Shown in pieces: positions 4,137 through 8,348 of a stretch of DNA of 8,348 bases. The stretch is taken from the NCBI GenBank assembly GCA_905373565.1, contig CAJPTT010000087.1:1-8348 (forward strand), written 5' to 3'. Both the position numbers and the translations under genes were made by a program. The stretch is from an uncultured Treponema sp. GTDB taxonomy: Bacteria; Spirochaetota; Spirochaetia; Treponematales; Treponemataceae. Every line of letters begins with the position of its first letter. The stretch's first letter is position 1. Under the pieces are notes generated by a model. That model was not told the DNA's origin. It saw only the letters and a program-made list of their open reading frames with translations, and searched no databases.

Positions 4137-6725
4137 TTACGAGCTGCAGCTTTCGCATTCTTCTACTTCGAGGGAGCGGCTGCGGACATAATAGACGGAT
4201 TTTACACCGTTTTTCCATGCTTCAACATAGAGGTTGAGCACCTGCCGAAAGCTGTACTCGTTGGTAATGTAGAAGTTCATGGATTGCCCCTGATCGATAT
4301 GACGCTGGCGGAGACCGCAGGCGCGGATGCTCCAGAGCTGATCAATGGTGTGGGCGTTTTTATACAGCCAATAGGTTTCGAGCGAGAGGGCAGGTGCAAC
4401 ACGGGGTACCAACGAGCCCTTCTTTTCCTCCAAAAAATAGCGCTTCATGATGGGATCGATGCCGGCGGTGGTGCCCGCGACAATCGAGGTGGAACTCGTA
4501 GGAGCGACCGCTAACAGATAGCCGTTCCGCATACCGTGTCGGGCAACCGCATTTCGCAGCGTGTTCCACTGTTCGGAATGATAGCCGCGTTTTTCAAAAT
4601 ACGCGCCGGTTTGCCAATCGCTGCCTTCAAAGAGGCTATATGTGCCTTTTTCTTCAGCAATACGCATACTCGCCTGCACTGCGTAGTAATTGATTTTTTC
4701 AAACAGCTCATCGGCAAGGCGGAGGTGCTCCTCGCTTTCCCACGCAATGTGTTTTTTCGCCAGTAAATGATGATAACCCGAAACGCCTAAGCCGATAGCG
4801 CGGTACTGCTCGTTGGTGATCTTTGCATACGGTACGGGATAAAAATTGAGATCGATTACATTATCCAAGGCGCGTACTGCCGCTTCTATAACACCTTCCA
4901 GCTCGGTCTCATTATCGGTGTCGATATTGCCGAGGACAAGCGATGCGAGATTACAGACGACGAAATTGCCGGGCTTTGTAACGGTTACAACTACAGTCTC
5001 CCCATCCTGTGTTTGGATTTCGGTGTTTACTGTCTCGATCGGGCTCATATTCTGTGCAATTTCGGTACAGAGGTTGGAGCTATAGATCATGCCCTTATGC
5101 CCGTTGGGGTTAGCGCGGTTCGCATGGTCGCGGTTAAAGATGAACGGCGTACCGGTTTCTACCGCTGATTTTAGGATGAGGCGCACCAGCTCTTTTATCG
5201 GGATTTCCCGTTTGGAAATTCGGTTATCATTGATACAATCCTTGTAGCGTTTTTCCCATTCTTCGCCGTAAAAGTCTTCCAGCGCGTAGCCTTTTACCGT
5301 GAGAACTTCGTGCGGGCACATCAGGTACCACGGGGCATTGATGTCCTCATCGACGGTACGCCAGAAAAGGTCGGGGCAGCACACCGCAGGGAACACATCG
5401 TGCGCCTTCATGCGGTCGTCGCCGTTATTGGTACGGAGCTGCAAAAACTCCGGCACGTCCTTGTGCCATACGTCCAAGTACACGGCTACCGAACCCTGCC
5501 GCACACCCAGCTGATCGACGGCAACGGCGGTATCGTTTGCAAGCTTTATCCAGCGGATGACCCCGCCTGCCGCTCCTTGAAACCCGCGGATGGGAGCGCC
5601 GACTGCCCGCACCTTGCCGAAGTACAGCCCCATGCCGCCGCCGAATTTGGAAATCTTTGCAAAGTTATCGATACTGCGATAAATCCCGTCGAGTGAGTCG
5701 GGAACGGTGTCGATAAAGCAGGACGAAAGCTGATGATAGGGCTTACGGGCATTGGAAAGGGTCGGCGTTGCCATAGTAACCTGCAAGCTGCTCAGCATGA
5801 GGTAAAAGCGGCGCACCCATTCCATCCGGTCATTTTTTTCATGCAAGGCGAGGTGTAAGGCGATTCCTAAAAACATCTCCTGCGGTGTTTCGAGCGGAAT
5901 ATGCCCCCGTGTGGAAATAACATATCGCCGTAAAAGCAAATCCAAGCCGCTGTAGGTAAAAAGGTCGTTTTTACCGTTATCGATATATGAATAAGCTTTT
6001 TCCAGCTCTTCTTTTGAATATCCTGCACGGATATACGCGCCGTAAAGTCCTTTTTCTTCCAGATAGGTAAGCTTTTCGTAGAATGACCGGATGTTCCGTT
6101 TTTCAAGCTCGATTTTCAGTTTGCCGGAAAAATCAAGCATCAAAAAGCGGGCGGCAATAAACTCCCAACGGGGAGCTTCCTGCGCAGTGAGCTCAACAGC
6201 GGCCTTTATCAGCAAGGCGAGTAATTCCGATTCTGTCATACCCTGCTTACGAAAGGATTCAAACTTGTGAAAGAGCAGGGTTAAGCTGTACTGTTCTTCG
6301 GGAAAATCCTGCTGGATACGGGTTAGGACCGGTTGAACTTCAATGGAAGAAAAATGGGCCGCAATAGCACGCCGTGCATCCCGTTTTTTTGTCTGTTCAA
6401 CACGGTAAAGGATAAAACTTTTTACCGCTGCGTAATAATTATGTTCGATGAGCGTTTTTTCAACTAAATCTTGAATGGTTTCTACCTGTACCGCATTCCC
6501 GTTTTTGCTCAGTTCATATATATCGGCTTCGATTTCCGCCGTCATCTGCTGCAGTACCTGCGCAAGATTGTCAACCTTTGATAATTCCGTATCCTTTTGT
6601 ACAGCCGTATTTGCATCATGCTGCGCCGCCGCATCCGTTACACTGTTAAATGCTGCCTGCATCGCCAATGTAATCTTTTCGGCATTGTAGGCTTCCTTTT
6701 CACCGTTTCGCTTAATAATATCCAT
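4137..6725 (-). CDS. nrdA: Ribonucleoside-diphosphate reductase, class I alpha subunit
   Basis: This is the large catalytic subunit of aerobic-type class I ribonucleotide reductase, which converts NDPs to dNDPs with a radical supplied by an NrdB subunit. It is 862 aa. Residues 1 to about 105 are an ATP cone (allosteric activity site; IIKRNGEKEAYNAEKI at 3-18, VETIQDLVEKTLIEH at 81-95). The barrel carries SSCF (C336), NLCTE (N551, C553, E555: active-site loop) and VVCNL (C591), giving the redox pair and thiyl cysteine. The Y845-Y846 pair fits class I radical transfer, and the tail ends with a CESC dithiol (C857, C860). The frame is open upstream to 6797, but ATG 6725 is chosen: AAGGA (6738-6734) lies eight bases upstream, the promoter lies in between, and it matches the family N-terminus. 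No nrdB is adjacent, so the beta subunit must be encoded elsewhere. Confidence 0.96.
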   Translation of the reverse strand: MDIIKRNGEKEAYNAEKITLAMQAAFNSVTDAAAQHDANTAVQKDTELSKVDNLAQVLQQMTAEIEADIYELSKNGNAVQVETIQDLVEKTLIEHNYYAAVKSFILYRVEQTKKRDARRAIAAHFSSIEVQPVLTRIQQDFPEEQYSLTLLFHKFESFRKQGMTESELLALLIKAAVELTAQEAPRWEFIAARFLMLDFSGKLKIELEKRNIRSFYEKLTYLEEKGLYGAYIRAGYSKEELEKAYSYIDNGKNDLFTYSGLDLLLRRYVISTRGHIPLETPQEMFLGIALHLALHEKNDRMEWVRRFYLMLSSLQVTMATPTLSNARKPYHQLSSCFIDTVPDSLDGIYRSIDNFAKISKFGGGMGLYFGKVRAVGAPIRGFQGAAGGVIRWIKLANDTAVAVDQLGVRQGSVAVYLDVWHKDVPEFLQLRTNNGDDRMKAHDVFPAVCCPDLFWRTVDEDINAPWYLMCPHEVLTVKGYALEDFYGEEWEKRYKDCINDNRISKREIPIKELVRLILKSAVETGTPFIFNRDHANRANPNGHKGMIYSSNLCTEIAQNMSPIETVNTEIQTQDGETVVVTVTKPGNFVVCNLASLVLGNIDTDNETELEGVIEAAVRALDNVIDLNFYPVPYAKITNEQYRAIGLGVSGYHHLLAKKHIAWESEEHLRLADELFEKINYYAVQASMRIAEEKGTYSLFEGSDWQTGAYFEKRGYHSEQWNTLRNAVARHGMRNGYLLAVAPTSSTSIVAGTTAGIDPIMKRYFLEEKKGSLVPRVAPALSLETYWLYKNAHTIDQLWSIRACGLRQRHIDQGQSMNFYITNEYSFRQVLNLYVEAWKNGVKSVYYVRSRSLEVEECESCSS

Positions 6726-6747
6726 TCCTAATTTCCTTACTCTGCGG

Positions 6748-6776
6748 ATTTTAATGGGAAAGATGCAGGGCGTCAA
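6748..6776 (-). promoter_or_regulatory. nrdA promoter candidate
   Basis: On the minus strand TTGACG (6776-6771), a 17-base spacer and TAAAAT (6753-6748) form a good sigma70-type promoter. It would give a leader of about 16 bases containing the AAGGA ribosome site. Its position rules out the longer nrdA reading from 6797. I found no convincing paired NrdR boxes near it. Confidence 0.65.
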
Positions 6777-6814
6777 GAACATTTTTGCGGCATCCAAAAA
6801 ACACGTCTCATCAT

Positions 6815-6843
6815 AAAAAAATTTAGACCTTCCAAATTTTTTT
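6815..6843. repeat. A/T-tract inverted repeat between nrdA and ssnA
   Basis: Arms AAAAAAATTT (6815-6824) and AAATTTTTTT (6834-6843) are exact inverted copies around nine bases. The element lies just upstream of the -35 candidate of ssnA and about 40 bp upstream of that of nrdA. It could serve as UP-element or bent DNA for one or both promoters; a terminator role is unlikely because the genes point away from it. Confidence 0.5.
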
Positions 6844-6853
6844 TAGTTTTTTC

Positions 6854-6882
6854 TTGCGTTTTATCCAATTCTATGGGATACT
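6854..6882 (+). promoter_or_regulatory. ssnA promoter candidate
   Basis: TTGCGT (6854-6859), a 17-base spacer and GATACT (6877-6882) preceded by TGG (extended -10). The -35 is weak (three of six) and the -10 moderate (four of six), partly offset by the TGn and the A/T tract just upstream. Transcription would start near 6889, giving a leader of about 77 bases. Confidence 0.42.
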
Positions 6883-6911
6883 GAAAAGAGAGTATATTCT
6901 ACCGGTGCTTG

Positions 6912-6931
6912 AGTACAAGCGTTCAAGTACT
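6912..6931. repeat. Small inverted repeat in the ssnA leader
   Basis: AGTAC (6912-6916) and GTACT (6927-6931) are inverted around ten bases, within an imperfect direct repeat TTGAGTAC / TTCAAGTAC (6909-6916, 6922-6930). It lies just downstream of the predicted start site, where an operator would act. The arms are short, so chance is possible. Confidence 0.3.
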
Positions 6932-6965
6932 GTGTATCAATCACATAAAATGGAGGGTTACCTGT

Positions 6966-8291
6966 ATGATATTAGTTGGAAATGGTATGCTTATCACCCG
7001 CGATCCGAACAAGCCTTTTATCGAAAACGGCTGTGTTTGCATTGAGGGAAGTTCAATCAAAGAGGTCGGCGCCGATGCCGAATTGCGGGCAAAGTACCCC
7101 GCAGCGGAATATATCGATGCAAAAAAGCGGTGCATCATGCCTGCCTTTATCAATACGCATCATCATATCTATAGCGCTTTTGCCCGCGGCATTGCGTTAA
7201 AAAATTACAATCCGCAGAATTTCTTGGATATTTTGGAAGGGCTGTGGTGGCATCTTGATAATAACCTCCTTTTAGAAGACACAAAATACAGCGCTTACAC
7301 GACGCTGATTGACTGTATTAAAAACGGCGTAACGACGGTTTTTGACCATCATGCAAGCTACGGCGAAACAACGGGGAGTCTTTTTACCCTTGCGGATGTT
7401 GCCGAAGAACTCGGGTTGCGAGTGAACCTTTGCTATGAAGTTTCCGACCGGAACGGCGAGGCTGAGATGGAAAAGGCGGTTGCCGAAAATGCCGAATTTA
7501 TCCGCGCTTGTCAAAAGAAGAAAAATCCTATGCAGGCGGCGATGATGGGACTCCATGCCGCATTTACCTTGTCGGATAAAACACTCGAATACTGCGCTTC
7601 TCAGCTTCCGGCGGGCGCAGGATACCATATCCATGTTGCGGAGGGTATGTCCGATGTGTTCGATTCGGTGCAGAAACACGGGAAGCGGGTTGTACAGCGC
7701 CTCTACGATTTTGATATCCTCGGTAAAAACACCTTTGCCGTGCACTGTATCCACATCAATCCTTTGGAAATGAATTTATTGAAAGAAACCGATACGATGG
7801 TCGTGCATAACCCCGAATCGAATATGGGTAATGCAGTCGGCTGTCCGCCGGTGTTGGAAATCTTTAAGCACGGCATTTTGATCGGGCTCGGTACGGACGG
7901 ATATACGAGCGATATGATTGAATCGTACAAGGTTGCGAATATTCTGCACAAGCACAACACCTGCGATGCCACCGCCGCATGGACGGAAATCCCCGAAATG
8001 CTGTTTACCAATAATGCAAAGATTGCCGCGCGATATTTTGACGGTGAGCTCGGCGTCTTGAAAGCGGGAGCGAATGCTGACGTAATCGTTACCGACTATA
8101 ACCCGCTAACGCCTCTCCATGCCGGTAACGCGAACGGCCACATCCTGTTCGGTATGAACGGCCGTAACGTGGTAACGACCATCGCGGCAGGCAAGGTGTT
8201 GATGAAGGATCGCGTTGTTACCGTCGCCGACGAAGAAGCCGTCTTTGCCAAAGCGCGGGAAGTCAGCGCCGCCCTGTGGAAACGGCTGTAA
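6966..8291 (+). CDS. ssnA: SsnA-type amidohydrolase (putative aminohydrolase)
   Basis: This 441-aa protein belongs to the TIM-barrel metal-dependent amidohydrolases of the guanine deaminase/chlorohydrolase group and has the length and layout of SsnA, usually found with selenium-dependent molybdenum hydroxylase and purine-catabolism genes. Its exact substrate is not established. Ligand motifs are intact: PAFINTHHHIYSA (59-71; H65 and H67), HIHVAE (221-226; H223, E226), AVHCIH (258-263; H260), HNPESNMGNA (281-290) and GLGTDG (307-312; D311). Short beta-sandwich segments flank the barrel (MILVGNGMLITRDP at the start, GANADVIVTDYNP at 368-380). ATG 6966 is preceded by GGAGGG (6952-6957) at eight bases, preferred over the open frame from 6909. 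It diverges from nrdA. Possible partner genes (molybdenum hydroxylase, ygfK-like) would lie past the end and cannot be seen. Another deaminase of the same group is the main alternative. Confidence 0.88.
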   Translation: MILVGNGMLITRDPNKPFIENGCVCIEGSSIKEVGADAELRAKYPAAEYIDAKKRCIMPAFINTHHHIYSAFARGIALKNYNPQNFLDILEGLWWHLDNNLLLEDTKYSAYTTLIDCIKNGVTTVFDHHASYGETTGSLFTLADVAEELGLRVNLCYEVSDRNGEAEMEKAVAENAEFIRACQKKKNPMQAAMMGLHAAFTLSDKTLEYCASQLPAGAGYHIHVAEGMSDVFDSVQKHGKRVVQRLYDFDILGKNTFAVHCIHINPLEMNLLKETDTMVVHNPESNMGNAVGCPPVLEIFKHGILIGLGTDGYTSDMIESYKVANILHKHNTCDATAAWTEIPEMLFTNNAKIAARYFDGELGVLKAGANADVIVTDYNPLTPLHAGNANGHILFGMNGRNVVTTIAAGKVLMKDRVVTVADEEAVFAKAREVSAALWKRL

Positions 8292-8298
8292 ACCTATG

Positions 8299-8320
8299 AT
8301 AATTCATAATTATGAATTAT
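8299..8320. repeat. 22-bp perfect palindrome downstream of ssnA
   Basis: The 22 bases are fully self-complementary and contain only one G:C pair in each arm. The TTATGAAT portion is repeated in tandem just to the right (to 8324). There is no GC-rich stem or T-run, so it is not a standard terminator. It could be an intergenic repeat or a protein-binding site. The last bases of the window (AGGATAAGG) are purine-rich and could be a ribosome site for a gene beginning outside. Confidence 0.55.
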
Positions 8321-8348
8321 GAATGCCGGTATTCACATTAGGATAAGG

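Noticed and set aside
4041..4514. 157-codon plus-strand open frame at the nrdA 3' end
   Set aside because: It is opposite the conserved C-terminal region of NrdA and the toxin-antitoxin promoter; no ribosome site and no family resemblance.
6726..6797. 24-residue longer NrdA starting at 6797
   Set aside because: The nrdA promoter candidate lies inside this stretch, and the ATG at 6725 has a proper ribosome site and the standard ATP-cone start.
6909..6965. 19-residue longer SsnA starting at 6909
   Set aside because: The internal ATG at 6966 has GGAGGG at good spacing and begins the normal amidohydrolase N-terminus.
1..8348. CRISPR arrays, tRNA/rRNA genes, insertion sequences, inteins or introns
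   Set aside because: No regularly spaced repeats, tRNA-like folds, transposase reading frames or insertions within conserved genes were seen.

Overview
The window looks like chromosomal DNA from a host-associated spirochete, most likely an oral Treponema of the moderate-GC kind (T. vincentii/medium-like rather than T. denticola). The reasons are the spirochete-style small omega subunit directly upstream of miaA, the flavin/TRAP/SsnA gene content of anaerobic amino-acid-fermenting treponemes, and the protein sequences. Genus is inferred from recalled family sequences, not from a search.

Layout. Plus strand, 1-2227: etfB and etfA (both subunits of an electron-transfer flavoprotein), followed by a decayed remnant of a fused TRAP-transporter membrane protein. 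The remnant has a frameshift, two in-frame TGA codons and no remaining C-terminal part. Minus strand, 6725 down to 2224: nrdA (class I ribonucleotide reductase large subunit), a YefM/YoeB-type antitoxin-toxin pair, rpoZ-like omega subunit and miaA (tRNA A37 dimethylallyltransferase). miaA converges on the TRAP remnant and shares its last bases. Plus strand, 6966-8291: ssnA, a metal-dependent amidohydrolase associated with selenium/purine catabolic clusters, divergent from nrdA across an AT-rich 240-bp region with a promoter candidate for each direction.

How the genes work together. They form several independent units: an energy-metabolism operon (etfBA, whose dehydrogenase partner must lie outside the window), housekeeping genes (rpoZ-miaA and nrdA), a small accessory insertion (the toxin-antitoxin pair), and a catabolic gene (ssnA). 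The toxin-antitoxin pair sits between nrdA and rpoZ. It is AT-richer than its neighbours, bracketed by an exact 16-bp direct repeat, and has its own sigma70-type promoter overlaid by two six-base palindromes of the TGTACA kind expected for YefM/YoeB autoregulation.

No wholly new system is evident. The points most worth a second look are the three-lesion TRAP pseudogene, the repeat-bracketed toxin-antitoxin cassette with its operator and duplicated toxin start region, and the rpoZ gene with no Shine-Dalgarno sequence and a TATAAT box seven bases from its ATG.
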